From contig CM060175.1 of assembly GCA_030549775.1 (NCBI GenBank), forward strand, positions 33,645,262-33,709,261: a stretch of DNA of 64,000 nt, given 5' to 3'. This document shows, in pieces, positions 22,236 to 34,182 of this stretch (position 1 is its first letter; each line of letters opens with the position of its first letter). A program made the translations under genes and the position numbers. A model generated the notes under the pieces. That model searched no databases and had not been told where the DNA came from. It saw only the letters and a list, made by a program, of their open reading frames with translations. This DNA comes from Tamarix chinensis. Taxonomy: Eukaryota; Streptophyta; Magnoliopsida; Caryophyllales; Tamaricaceae.

Positions 22236-23658
22236 TGATAAGTATGACTATTGCATCTTATTCCTAAAGGTTTATAAGAGTTTTTACCACAAATTTCAAT
22301 TGGAATTCTCCCTTTTTGTTATTGTTACTGCCTTTATGTTGTGAAAATTGATAGGATCTCAAGGAAAAAAAATATGAAGGATGAAAAAGAACAATAAGCT
22401 TAAAGGGAGAAGAAAGGAGAAAAAAAAGTGCAAAGAGGAACAAAAGTTAAAGTGGAAAGAGATTTAGAACTAAAATATAAATTCTGGAATAAAATGAAAG
22501 CAAGAATGCATATTCAAAGTATAAAGGCATGAAAGAAGTGGAATTTTGACCATGATAAAATCTTAATTTGAGAATTTTTCAACATCAAAGTTGTATATAT
22601 TTTCAATATCTTTCCAATGCATCCAAAATTAGCTCAATTGGAGTTTTGATAAAAGAGTTATGGTCAAAATACCATGTATTGTCAAAGCTGACACAGGAAG
22701 CCTATATTTATTAATACCCTAGGCATTCGAGAGGTCATAATATATAAACTCTCGGTCTAATTTTTCATTCAAACAGCCTCCACTCCCTCTCTATTTTCTC
22801 TCCTCCATCATTTTCCCCAATTCCTCAAGAATTTTCTTGTAAACTAGAGATCTAGGTGCAAAAAAGTTAAACACTTGTAAGAATCATTGGATTTCAAGGG
22901 TATTTTCTTTTCTCTCTTATCTATCTATGGAATCTCTTATTATTCTTAATGTTCTTACTATGAGTTTGATTGGCTAGATTTTTGTACTAAGGTAAAGGAG
23001 AGTTTCCCCTAATATGAATGTGTTGAATATTTGTATTATTTTTATTTCAATTCATGATCATTATGTTGTGTTGTTGATTTATTGATAGAATGACGAACTC
23101 AGGCTAGGTTCCAATTTTCGGTGTGGGATATACCGATGCAATAAAGAGATAACGTGGTATTAGACCTAATAGCACAACTGGAGATTAAATTTTAGGTTAA
23201 GAGATGCTCGATTTGATCTCTACAATAATAAAGGAGGAAACTTTGTGGACTTTATAGTATTACACTCTATTAGACCCTAAGCTAGAGATAGTTAGGGCCA
23301 TAGAGATATAATAGGGTGTTTGTGGCTTGAGAAAGCACAAAAAATTCTATTCTTGTTGGCATGATTGATTATGAGTATTGAATTAATTTATGATATAGTG
23401 TTCAATTACATGGAGGATAGGGGTGATGAATGGGAACCTTAGCTTTACTATTTACTTGAGTCACTTGAGTGATATTTTCCTTTTTTTAGCTTATTTAGTT
23501 ATTTTAGTTATTTTAGCTTATAATTTCTCACTTCTTATCATTTTGTAGTCTAGACATAGCTAAGTTCCATTATTTTCTTAGTGGTCATTCACCAATCCTT
23601 ATGGGATCGACCTTAACTACTACTCCAACTCTGTGCACTTGTAGATAGGAATGTGTCA
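22236..23658 (+). mobile_element. 3' LTR of plus-strand Athila
   Basis: It begins TGATAAGTATGACTATTGC after the polypurine tract and ends TAGGAATGTGTCA. The end aligns with the inverse of the other Athila LTR (GTGCACTTG shared), and GGGATCGACC near the end is typical of Athila/Tat LTRs. TATATAAA at 22741-22748 is a likely TATA box, followed by a CT-rich leader. It is about 1.42 kb. Confidence 0.65.
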
Positions 23659-23940
23659 GATTTCATGTGGGCTAACATCTTTCATATCTCTTAGTTAAGG
23701 ATGTATGTGGAAGATCCACCGCACATCATCCAGCTAGAGATGATTGAGCTCGATAACATGTTGACATATAAAGAGCAACCACTAGGGATTCTTGATACCA
23801 AGACTTGGAAGATGTGTTTGAAGGTCATCCTGTTTATGTAGATATTGTGGTCATGGCCTAGAGCTGAGAAGGTCACTTAAGAGTCTAAGGATGAGATCAA
23901 GATGAAGTATCCATAGTTGATCGCTTAGATGATTTACATA
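23659..23940 (+). pseudogene. Tekay integrase C-terminal tail
   Basis: The plus frame reads NIFHIS, a stop, LRMYVEDPPHI, then LTYKEQPLGILDTKTWKM and later ESKDEIKMKYP. This is the conserved end of Tekay/Del chromovirus integrase, where the family has VFHVSMLRKY, LTYEExPV and the WEREDxMRxxYP end. At least three stops interrupt it, and the upstream part is cut off by the plus-strand Athila LTR. About 170 bp later come a polypurine tract and an LTR starting TGTAATACCC, so this tail ties that LTR type to Tekay. Confidence 0.8.
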
Positions 23941-24084
23941 AGTAATACCTCCTCTTTTAAGGAGGTAGTACTTTTCTCTCATGTACTAACTCTTGATTGT
24001 TATTTTATTTTGCATGATGGCTTAGGATTTATGTTATGTTTTTAAGCTACAACAACATTTTCTTTTGCAAACTTAATAGACGAA

Positions 24085-24109
24085 ATCTATTTTTTTAAGG
24101 GGATAGTGT
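24085..24109 (+). other. Polypurine tract of Tekay element
   Basis: TTTTTTTAAGGGGATAGTGT lies directly before TGTAATACCC. The T-run followed by AAGGGG at the LTR border is the usual layout for Tekay elements. Confidence 0.65.
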
Positions 24110-24947
24110 TGTAATACCCATGTACTAAAATCCTTCAAAATATATTTAAATTATGATAATATAAAATAAATTCATTTTGGTTTCAAAAAGGGATTGAAAT
24201 GCTAATAAAGATGTGAATTTCAAGCTCACTAATTGATTGATTTCCCCAACTAATCTATCGGTACACTTTGGAACTAACACTTTTATTCCACGATGAACCA
24301 TTCAACTAATTTATCTAAACCAATTGACTAGTTACCCTATGATTTCATAACCTTTTTATTTTGATTCAAATATCTTTCCAACATTTATCAAAACTTCTAA
24401 TTAGAATTTATTTGTGCTTATAAGCATATTTTGGTGCTTTTTTATTATTATTTTTACATTATTTATATCATTATATAATTTTATTTAGCTAAAATTTCTC
24501 CTAAAAGCACTTTTATAGCTTTTTATCACCTTTTATCCCTCCCCACACTTTCCTTTCTCCTTTGGATGCCATGGTTTCATGTCTGACTTCCTACAGCATC
24601 TTTCTTGACTTACTTACCCTCTGTTATGTCCCCTCCTGACTACACCCTACCTTCCTCACATCATCATGCATTTCTCTTACACTTGGCTGCCCGCACTCAA
24701 CCAATCTTTTCTCTTTCTTCCCTTTGTGGATGCCAACTAGATATCTTCTATACACTCTATTATTGATTCATTTCCACTTCGCACCTTCTAAATTTGTTCT
24801 CTTATCCCTCCCTTAGTGAATTTTGTAAAGTGTAGAGATAACCTTAATTCTCTCCTTTTTTCTTCTTTGTTGGAAAAAAATAAAGGATTAGCACTTTTTC
24901 TCATCTTTTGGTTTATTCTCATCTGTTCTTTCTTCTCACAAGCTTAG

Positions 24948-25827
24948 TGATGTGGTTTTGTATCGAAGTAATGGAAGGTTGGATCAAAATGTGTATTAGA
25001 ATATTTCACCCATGATCTAATGCAAAAGAAATGAAGTGAATTGATGGATTATAGGTGAAGAACTTGAAGATACAAGTGAAGGATGTTTCGACAAATTTGA
25101 AGACCTTCAAATAAGTCAATTTGAAGATAGATTTTGAGGAAGGATTAATCCCAGATTTCCTTTCTCAATGTAGATCCAAAAGGGAGAATTAGACTTTAGC
25201 TAACTTTCTCAAAGTTTAATCAAAATTCTCATTCAATATTCTTTTTCAATTCTACCCACAAAGTTGCGCACAAGGAAGGCTTATATAGGAGAAGGAAGCT
25301 CAGTGGTGAACTAGCTTAAACCAACCGAGTTTACCTACTTAATCCAGCCCATTAGTCATGGTTTAATTAAGCCCATATTAACCTTAATCCAAAGTATAAT
25401 ATCATTGGTTAAATGATACTAAGGATTAATATTACAAAGCTATACAATTGAATAAGATACATACATGAAATTATAGCAATACCCTAACTTACATAAAATA
25501 TACTTAGGGTTAGGGTTTACAACAAGTTTATACAAATAATGAATATCATCACTTTATCTCTTATTTTAATGTATCATCCCATGTATTTCATATCCTTTCA
25601 TGCCTTGGAATACTTGCACATATCAATGTTGATGAACATCTTCTTCTTGCAAATATGTCACATACCAACAAGAATAACTTGAATAATTTTCAATGTCAAG
25701 CATATTAGAATTATCAAGAATATTTAACATGATAGGCTCCAACATTAAGAAAGCTAAATCATCTTCCTTACCTTGAGGATTAGAATGAACATAACAATCA
25801 TTATGTTCATTGGATTCTCCAGCATCA
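24948..25827 (-). mobile_element. 3' LTR of CRM element
   Basis: Plus-strand TGATGTGG...AGCATCA. On minus it follows CTTGTGGAGAA, a weak polypurine tract at about 25828-25838. Its first 205 bp on minus encode the end of the integrase frame. CTCCTATATAAGCC on minus (about 25279-25290) is a TATA box. Confidence 0.85.
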
Positions 25828-26168
25828 TTCTCCACAAGTTGAGAAGAATTTGTCCTCAAATTTTCATCAGAATAATAAGGAGACAAATCACCAACATTAA
25901 AATTTTTTGAAATTCCACCATAAGAATCTAAAAGTTTAAGTTCATAAGAATTACATCCAAAATTCCTAAGTATTTTAAATGGACCATCGGATCTTGGCAT
26001 TAGTTTGTTTTTACATAAATTAGGAAATCTTTATTTACACAAATGTAACAAAACTAAGTCACCAAGAGAAAACACATAAGAGTTTCTATGCTTATTTGCT
26101 TGAGCTTTATACTTGGCATTAGATTTTTCAATATTATTTTTGATTTTCTCATGAAGTTGTTGAAAAAA
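25623..26168 (-). pseudogene. CRM integrase C-terminus extending into the LTR
   Basis: On minus the frame has FQQLHEKIKNNIEKSNAKYK and SLGDLVLLHL, a few stops, then an open stretch (25623-26000) with SDGPFKILRNFG, then ELKLLDSYGGISKNFNVGDL followed by SPYY, the gypsy GPF/Y module. The last 68 or so codons lie inside the 3' LTR. In CRM elements the region that replaces a canonical chromodomain is located here. I see no clear chromodomain. Confidence 0.75.
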
Positions 26169-26825
26169 TTATATTCTCTCTTTAGCTTCATAATTTTTCA
26201 TTTCACCTTTTTTCAATGGAATCATGTTAATAGGCATGTTAGGATTCACACCATACACCACCTCAAATGAACTAGTTTGAGTAGTGCTAGATTGACCACC
26301 AGTTTGTGGATGATGCAAAGTGCTAAATAACAATTTAATACCAAGCATATGCCATAAAGTTTTCCAAAAATAACTCATAAGCTTGACATAAGCCATATTT
26401 GGAAGAATTATACAAAAACTCATATTTTCTTTCACAAATCCTTTATCCATAAGTTCTTGTGTTTGTTTTTGTAATTCCTTAGCTTCTTCTGGGTTACATC
26501 TATAAGCCGGTTTATTAGGAATAGGCATACCAGGAACAAGATAAATAGCATGTTCTATACCTCTTTTAGGTGGTAATCCAGGAGGTAAGTCATCAAGAAA
26601 TACATCATTATACTCATCAAGCAACTTAATCAGATTAGGATTTTTAACTTGTTGTTTTTTAGGTTTAGAATCTTTAGAAACTAAAGCATAACAAATGCCT
26701 TCTTGTTTTATACATTTTTCTATAGCCTTTTCATGTAAAAATAATCTCTTTTTATCATAACTCAAGGGCATATGATCATATAAAGAAGGTGTGAGCCTAT
26801 ATAATTGTTTTTCCTTTTTCACCAC
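26169..26825 (-). pseudogene. CRM pol fusion: RT start joined to integrase end
   Basis: 218 open codons. The first half has EYNDVFLDDLPPGLPPKRGI, then NPEEAKELQKQTQELMDKGF, the entry to CRM reverse transcriptase. After about MSFCIILP the sequence jumps to SYFWKTLWHMLGIKLLFST and HHPQTGGQ, which belong near the end of the integrase core. All RT catalytic motifs, RNase H and the integrase DD residues are therefore deleted, yet the frame stays open across the join. Confidence 0.8.
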
Positions 26826-26870
26826 ATATTTATTAGTTACTCCATCAAGAGTTGTTTTTCTATCAAATTG

Positions 26871-27404
26871 CTATGGTCTACCCAAAAGTAATCCACAAGC
26901 ATCCATAGGTAAAACATCATATAGAACTTCATCATAATAGTCTCTAATAGAAAATGTGACTAAAGCTCTTTTGTTTACTTTAGTTCCTTTATCCTTGTTT
27001 AACCATTGTAAAGAATAGGGTTTAGGATGATTAGTAGTTTCCAAACCAAGTTTCTTAACCATTGCCTCACTAGCAACATTAGTACATGAACCACTATCAA
27101 TTATGAGTCTACAAACCATATCACCTATTTTACACTTAGTTTTAAAAATATTTTCTCTTTGAGTAGGTGTAATACTAGGTTGTATTTGCAAGACTCTTTG
27201 AATTACAAAGTAGGGGCCTCCTTCTTCTTCTTCTTCCATATTTAATATTTCATTAGGAGATCCAACTTCTAATTCATCATCATCACTACATGGTTCCATG
27301 TTTTCTATTTCATGTAAGGTTAAGGCTATTTGGTTAGGACAATCTCTAGCAAAATGTCCATATCCTTTACATTTAAAACATTGTTTATTAGCCACTTCAA
27401 CCAC
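26871..27404 (-). pseudogene. CRM gag zinc knuckle and protease
   Basis: 178 open codons on minus. Residues 9-22 are CFKCKGYGHFARDC, a CCHC nucleocapsid knuckle. An acidic linker follows, then protease with LIIDSGSCTNV (catalytic Asp present) and DACGLLLGRP. The frame stops at 26871-26873 with TAG where the family has Trp in GRPWQFDR, and the sequence then continues in frame as QFDRKTTLDGVTNKY toward RT. One G-to-A change explains the stop. Confidence 0.85.
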
Positions 27405-28340
27405 CTTATTTTTACCTTTATCTTCTTTTTATCCTTTTTATCATGTGAAAATGTTGATTTAGGTGTAAAGGTGTTAGAATAGGGTTTAGTTGAAGTAGAA
27501 GCATTAGACTTAACATAGGCTTTTGTAGTTTTGGTTTGTCTTTCAATTTTTATAGCCAATTTTATCAAGTCATCAAGAGTCATAAGAGTACATATCAACC
27601 TTGCCTCTTATTAAGTTATTTAAGCCACCTAAGTATCTAGCACATTTTTGTTCCTTTCTTTCATGAACATCACAAATAAGGGCTAATCTTTCAAACTCTC
27701 TAGTGTATTCTTGTACACTAAATAAGCCTTACCTTAGAGTAGTAATTTTAATATACATATCTTGTTCATACTCTCTAGGCACAAATTTCTTTCTTAAGTG
27801 CTTTTTAAGTTTTTCCCAAGATTTTATTTTAGACTTCTCTTGTCTTTTTCTAGTTTATTTTAAGTTATCATACCAAATTCAAGCAAACTTTTTGAACTTT
27901 AGAGTAGCTAATTTGCATTTTCTATCATCATCATATTCCTTAAACTCAAAAATAGCCTCAGTCTCATGCAACCACTCAAAAACTTATTCCACATTCAAAT
28001 CACCATAAAATTTAGGAATGTCAAGTTTAATACCTTGATCTTCATGGTGTGGATTTCTTACATGGAATGTAGGTGCTCTTTTTTGGTTGCTTGAGCCAAA
28101 AGAATTTGCCTCCTCTTCTCCATCTTCATAATGAGAAATATTGAAATGTCCACATCCATTCTTGGCATGGTACATAGGCTCCATTCTCCCTTCCACACTA
28201 TCATGTGTGGTTTCCATTCAAATTTGCTTCCATAGTTTGGAGTTAATGTTGTAGTTTGTTTTGAGTCTGTAGTTGGGAATCCATGCATGTGGTGTGGCTT
28301 TTGATGGACTCTACCAGGGCATGCACCTCTTCAATAACCA
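27405..28340 (-). pseudogene. CRM gag remnant
   Basis: Broken frames on minus: 27984-28217 ends GIKLDIPKFYGDLNVE, the start of the gag core. It continues through FVPREYEQDMYIKITTL, GLFSVQEYTREFERLALI and LGGLNNLIRGKVDM (about 27600-27790), then a Ser/Thr/Lys-rich tail before the zinc knuckle (27326-27598). Stops and frameshifts prevent expression. Confidence 0.75.
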
Positions 28341-29173
28341 TGGTGAAGGTTGACACACAACCCTACTTGTTGCACACAATATATCTTCCACAAGTGTAGG
28401 TGCTGGATTTGTTTTGCCTACAACCAAACAAAGCACAAACCAATTGCTAATTCTAAAACAAATATCAAACACTACCTGGAGTCTTTATCTAGGCACAAAG
28501 GAGATCTTTTAGCCCCAAGAATAGGCACTTCACGCAGGTACACACAAACAATGAAAGGTTAGTAATAATAGATGCGAAATTGATTCACATAAAATCATAG
28601 AACATGTTTCTGTGTTTTCAACAAAAGCTTATCTTCCAGTGGGAGATTCGTGTTGAAGTCTGCATAGAAAATGTAGAGGAGATCCAGAGGTAGATGATGG
28701 ACTAATTTCTTGAGATAAATTGATGAGAGATTAATCGAAAATAAGGCCTACAAGTTCCAAGTCAGTCTAGGGCAATTAGGAGTTGTTTAGGGTGTCGAAC
28801 ACATTGATGCTTTTCTGCTTGCTTGCACGAAGAGAAATAGAAAGGGGTTGCTATAAACTTGATCATGCACAAATGGAGAGTATAATACAATAGAAATAAA
28901 TTGATGTAGAGGCACAAACGAGTGTTGCAAATAGACGAACCAAAACGGGCGCTGCTAGAGTTTAAATTATGTCGGTATTTTATGTGGAAAGTTGGGGGAA
29001 ATTGCAATAAGATTGTTGCAAGATTTCAAGAAATTCTAGCAATAACTTCAAGAAAAATTAAATAATTTCATCAAGAATCAATAATTCAAAGAAATGGTGG
29101 AGTAGCCATAGAGTTCTTGGTGCAAGAACACACATGCGTTCTTCAGGTCCGCAGAATCAACTTCAAACAAATG

Positions 29174-29187
29174 AAGCTTTGATACCA
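29174..29187 (-). other. Primer-binding site of CRM element
   Basis: On minus, four T after the LTR end CATCA, the sequence reads TGGTATCAAAGC. It differs by one base from TGGTATCAGAGC, the complement of the initiator tRNA-Met 3' end used by many plant LTR elements. Confidence 0.85.
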
Positions 29188-29191
29188 AAAA

Positions 29192-30070
29192 TGATGTCGT
29201 TTTTATCAAAGTAACGGAAGGTTGGATTGCAATTTGTATTAGAAGCTTTCACCCATGATCTAATGCAAAATAAATGAAGTGAATTGATGGATTATAGGTG
29301 AAAAACTTGAAGATACAAGTGAAGGATGTTTCGACAGATTTCAAGACCTTCAAATAAGTCGATTTGAAGATAGATTTTGAGGAAATATTAATCCCAGATT
29401 TCCTTGATCAATGTAGACCCAAAAGAGAGGATTAGACTTTAGCTAAATTTCTCAAAGTTTAATCAAAATTCTCATTCAATATTCTTTTTCAATTCTTCCC
29501 ACAAAGTTGCACACAAGGAAGGCTTATATAGGAGAAGGAAGCTCGGTGGTGAACTAGCTTAAACCAGCCGAGTTTACCTACTTAGTCCAGCCCATTATTC
29601 ATGGTTTAATTAAGCCCATATTAACCTTAATCCAAAGCATAATATCATTGGTTAAATGATACTAAGGATTAATATTACAAAGCTATACAATTGACTAAGA
29701 TACATACATGAAATTATAGCAATACCCTAACTTACATAAAATATACTTAGGGTTAGGGTTTACAACAAGTTTATACAAATAATGAATATCATCACTTTAT
29801 CTCTTGTTGTAATGTATCATCCCATGTATGTCATAGCCTTTCATGCCTTGGAATACTTGTACATATCAATGTAGATGAACATCTTCTTCTTGCAAATATG
29901 TAACATACCTACAAGAATAACTTGAATGTTTTTTAATGTCAAGCATATTAGAATTATCAAGAATATTTAAAATGATAGGCTCCAACATTAAGAAAGCTAA
30001 ATCATCTTCCTTATCTTGAGGATTAGAATGAACATAACAATCATTATGTTCATTGGATGCCCCTACATCA
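29192..30070 (-). mobile_element. 5' LTR of CRM element
   Basis: Plus-strand TGATGTCG...CCCTACATCA, followed by the TSD CTTAG. It is homologous along its length to 24948-25827. A TATA-like element on minus (CTCCTATATAAGCC) is at about 29519-29532. Confidence 0.85.
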
Positions 30071-31456
30071 CTTAGGCTTAGCTCTGCCTTATTTCTTTTA
30101 AGTAAGGAAGGATCAAGGTTTTGAAAAAGGTTGTAAATCTAGGTTTCTTTCGTTGATTTCAATTCTAAGAAGAGGTTATGTTATATAATTTTCTTTCTTC
30201 TTGAATTCTATATTAATGTTCCCATGTAATTACAATATTTTAATCATAAGTTCAACCATGCTTAACCTAAATATAATATGGATCAACATGATAACATAAT
30301 GGTGTATTGGATGATTATGTTTGGTTTCATCTCTTGATAACTAATTAGTGTTGTGTATGCTTTGTGTTATTTTTAGTGCTATCACTTTGAAATACCCAAT
30401 TAGTCATAATGGAATTAATGGTGATTTGTGATATCACTTGGAATTTATTAATAATGGATTAAGATTTTTTTTAGCCTTTTTCTTTGACTCTTGAGGTATC
30501 TAGTGGGGAGTTCGTGGGCAAATAATTTTACATTTTTATATTTTCACTCAATACCTAATTCCTTCTCTTTTTTATTGCACTTGATAAGGGGTATGTGTAT
30601 ATCTTTAAAATATAGATTACACAATGGCAGGTTGTCATGGCATCGATGTCTAGCTTAGGTGAATAAGGTATCCTAAACTAGAATGTGGCACTTTTTATTG
30701 TCCATTTCTTAGGTAGGTGTGTTATCTTAACTTATTTAGACATCCTAGTAAAAACCCCTTAATGTATCCTAACCATGTGTGGTGGGTGTGGTATTTTAAC
30801 ATATATTATCCATTATGGTAAGTGCATTCGACATGTGGTGGGTGTGGTATCTCTAGAGAAAAGCCACTTCGTTATATCTTGACTCCATGTGGTGGGTGTG
30901 GTATCCTATTACATGTGTATGCTGCCATGAATTTTGTTTATGGTGGAGAACCAGGTGTGGTTAAATGAATTATCTTACTAATTGGAAAGTATATGGTCAC
31001 TAAAGGAATATTGTAATATGGTTCCCGTTGTGTGCATCTAATGTATGATCTATATTATTACATCTTCCATGATTCTTGTGAAAGGATGCTTTTATCATAC
31101 TATATTCATGATCCTGGAAGTTATTTTATCGGAGTATCTGTTGTACCCTACTGCTCTATGACCTTAATGTGTAGCATAAGCCCTTTCCATGTTTAAGGAT
31201 TTTTTTACTAGTGCTTTACTATACTGATATTACATTTGTGTGATTATTGTGATGGTCCCGCTTCTTATCTGGTGAGTAGAGGATGATTTGTAGGGTTACG
31301 ATTCTCAACTTTAGTATGTTGATGATGATGTCGTGAGTCAAAAGCTAGCCTTTGCTTGGGGGTTTAGAGTTACCTTTCTATTTAGTTAAGAGTTAGGTTA
31401 ACCAATAAGATATTTTTTCCAATATTTTAGGAAAAGTTTTAGTTCTTTTCGGTTAT

Positions 31457-33285
31457 TGATGAGTTCATATTTTGACACATTTTATACCCTTATAATCTTA
31501 TTTTTTGGTAGTTTATTTAACTAATATAGGGGAATAGTTATTGTTTTATGCTTAAGTGGTAAAAATTGCATAAATTTTATTATTTGAGCTAAAATGGTAC
31601 AAATTAAGTAAATTTAGAATAAAAATATTATTTATTAATATTTATTGAATTTTATTTTACAGATTTTGTTTTTAAATAAAAAAAAAAAGAAATAAGACCT
31701 TTGGACCAATGGCCAAAGGCTGAAGGCCAAAAGGCCTGGAAACAAACGAAACGAAGAAGAGGACGGAGACACTGAGATGGACGCACGAAACAAAAAGGCC
31801 AAGAGAGTCAGCTGGGCAGGGCTGAAGTGGGAAGTGCATGGACGACGCATCACAAAAATTTATAAAAGAGTATGAAAGAGGGTGTGTGGTAGGGAGTAGA
31901 GCCTTTATAGGCTCGGACTCTGAGAAGAGAGCAGCTGGGCGCGGAAAAAGTAGGAGGCGTGCGGGAACGTGGCAGAGACGGGAGAGTCAGCCGTCAGGGC
32001 TAACGTGGAACGGAAAGGGAGAAGCCAGTGGAGGCGGCAGAGCCACAGGCCAAAGAGAAGAGAGAGGCTCGGGCGTCAGAGGACGCACGAACTTCGAGGC
32101 GCGGCAGCACAGTCCGTCAGCCGTCAGCCGAGAAAAAGAAAAAGAAAAAGAGAATTATTTACACGGAAATTAAGGTGCCAAGAGAAGAGAAAATAAGAGG
32201 AAATTTAATACCGGTAGAATTTAGTTTAGATAAAATTAATTTTTATCTGAATAAATTCTAAATCTTTTATCCAAAATTAATTCCAGTTATTTCTTTCTCT
32301 TATTTTTAATTTATATTTTAGATATATATTTCTGTGTAATTAATTCTTTAATTATGAGCGGCTGATTATTTATTGTTAGGGAATAATTTGAAACCCTGGA
32401 TTAGGATTTAAATTATAATTTTATTTTCTTTATTTTGTGAGATTGTTTCTTGACTCTATATTAATTGCTATCGTTTATATATATAATTCTGTCAAGTATA
32501 GTTTATTTGGTGCATGCCTTGTTCTGGTTCCTCATAAGTGACAGTATGTAGGATTATTTGCCTGCGAGGTGGCCATCTAAATATACTAGAATTTATGTGT
32601 ATAAATTGCAGCTAGGTTAGATAACAATTCACCTAATCGTTTTGTGATTCTAACCGAAGTGGTAAAACGTTTCGATACGTGTGGGTCAAGAAAAGGAAAT
32701 ACAGCTAGACATGCGTTTTGTGCTAGTCTGGGTACTTAGATTGACAGCCTTCCACTTACACTTAATGCATTAAATCTAGTTAAATATAGGAGCCACTTGT
32801 TGCTGCTATACTGCTAGTATTTAATAGGGTTAATATAGGCACGTGGTCGTATTAATTAATTAAGGGAAGTAATATAAGGTGTATGGACCTGCGTTTGGTG
32901 TGCAACTTAGTCGATCTCATTCTCACGATTAAAAGATGACTTAGAAATAAATATTATATTACGACCTAATCTAGTGGTGGATTTTGATTTCCCTAACATA
33001 TTTCTCATATCTACGATTTCCCATATTTTCATTATTTTCATTATTAGTTTATTTTATTTTATTTATTCCTTTTATTATTTTTATTTTGATAAACCCCCAT
33101 TAATATTTTTCTTATTTATTTATTCTGTGTTATTTAGGATTTTTTATTTTTAGTTTTAGTTTTATTTTTAAGCTAATTAGATAGAGGTGAGCCATCTCAA
33201 TCCCTGGCTAGAACGATACCCTATTTACCAGTGCTACAATTAACAACAAGAGGGTTTAAATTGCGTTCTGGCTACGGTCACACCA
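31457..33285 (+). mobile_element. Solo LTR, 1.83 kb, probably Athila/Tat branch
   Basis: It begins TGATGAGTTCATATTTTGAC and ends CTGGCTACGGTCACACCA, with a perfect TSD GTTAT (31452-31456 and 33286-33290). The flanks rejoin to match the reverse of the LTR at about 49990-50040, confirming the insertion. Inside are a purine-rich stretch (31680-32160), a TATA-like TTTATAAAAG at 31859 and a T-rich region. Near the end CAATCCCTGGCTAGAACGAT recalls the GGGATCGACCC block of Athila/Tat LTRs. The small frames at 31838-32261 overlap in three registers and are not called. Confidence 0.75.
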
Positions 33286-33570
33286 GTTATTTAAACTCTT
33301 AGTTTTGGTTCCTACATTTAAATTTTATAATTTCTCTCTTCTATCTATATTATTACTCTCATCATAGTTATCATTAATATTGTTGTATTATTAGTATTTC
33401 ATGCATCTTTCTCTTGTTTTTCCATTTTACCTTACATCATACATAGGTTAGGTGATGATCACACCTTTCTCATGGTTGATGTTGTAGTAAAGTCCCTAAT
33501 TTTTCTTTTACAAATGCTTAAGCATTGTTTTCAAACAAATTTTTCTAGTCCAAACTTTGGGATTTTTTTA

Positions 33571-34182
33571 GGGATGCTTAAAAGAAATGGAGGGAGTGAA
33601 GGGTTAGTTGGGAATTAAATTAGGTAGAGCATAGGAGGGGTATACACACACGTGCACAAAGGGGAGGTAGGGGTGTCATGACGCACCATAATTAAGGAAG
33701 GGTTTAGGTAAAAATTTCAACGAACACATCCCCTGATATGTGGGAGTTTATGGAAGTGATGATGAATGTAGGATAGGTATGTTAAGGGTGTAAGCATAAC
33801 AGAAGGGATTTTATCAGAAGAAGAGAGAATCACATAGGGAAAAAAAGGAAGAAGAAAAAGGATGCCAATAAGGAGAATTATAAAGGGGGAAAAAGGAGAA
33901 GGAGAAGAAGGGAAAAGGAGAAAAAGAAAATTAAATTAGGATTAGGATTGGAATTAGATTAAAATAATTTAGATTATAAAATTAGGTAAAATTAATTATC
34001 AACCATCCACGGTTAGGTTTAAGTAAAAAAAATATTACTGACCTAAAATAAAGATTCGGATTAGGTTAAGATTTATGATTAAGGAATTAGGGTAAGGTAG
34101 AAATATCAATTAACTAAGATTATAATTAGGTTAAGATTTTAATTACTTACAATTAAGGTTAGATATAATTCGGGGTATTACA
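33571..34182 (-). mobile_element. Remnant of a reverse Tekay-type LTR
   Basis: A G/A-rich then AT-rich stretch ending CGGGGTATTACA, the terminal pattern of reverse LTRs here. It matches 49411-49729 followed by 61400-61720 (shared: ATGCTTAAAAGAAATGGAGG near the start and AATTATCAACCATCC further on). The rest presumably lies left of the window, displaced by the forward Tekay element ending at about 33570. Confidence 0.65.

Larger units (their letters stand above)
19119..23658 (+). mobile_element. Athila-type retrotransposon, plus strand, 5' part displaced
   Basis: From 19119 the plus strand reads Athila gag, protease, RT and RNase H, then a non-coding stretch, a polypurine tract and a 3' LTR (22236-23658). 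Integrase is missing. The 5' LTR and early gag should lie left of the window, because the minus-strand Athila sits inside this gag. To the right it abuts a Tekay integrase tail, which it probably interrupts. Confidence 0.75.
24948..30070 (-). mobile_element. CRM-type retrotransposon, minus strand, two LTRs, large pol deletion
   Basis: Two direct LTRs of about 880 bp (24948-25827 and 29192-30070, roughly 95% alike by eye) flank 3.36 kb of internal DNA; the whole element is flanked by CTTAG (24943-24947 and 30071-30075). LTR termini are TGATG...CATCA, the PBS is of the initiator-tRNA-Met type, and the RT start resembles CRM (centromeric) chromoviruses. Gag, zinc knuckle, protease and the start of RT are present, but the rest of RT, all of RNase H and most of integrase are gone, so it depends on a helper element at best. 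The integrase frame continues into the 3' LTR, as known for CRM. Confidence 0.85.
24110..33570 (+). mobile_element. 3' LTR of a Tekay retrotransposon, interrupted twice
   Basis: It starts TGTAATACCCATG after the polypurine tract. A CRM element (24948-30070) and a solo LTR (31457-33285) are nested inside; without them it is about 2.5 kb. The region 30640-30960 has CATGTGGTGGGTGTGGTATC units, matching in reverse the array at 50460-50870. The 3' part (31240-31456, then 33286-33570) matches in reverse the start of the LTR at 49730, sharing GGTGATGATCACACC. The end near 33570 is decayed (TTTGGGATTTTTTTA), so that border is approximate. Confidence 0.65.

Noticed and set aside
31838..32261. Small Arg/Glu-rich gene downstream of a TATA box
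   Set aside because: Three overlapping frames are open in a purine-rich part of a solo LTR, with no family motif; treated as LTR leader.
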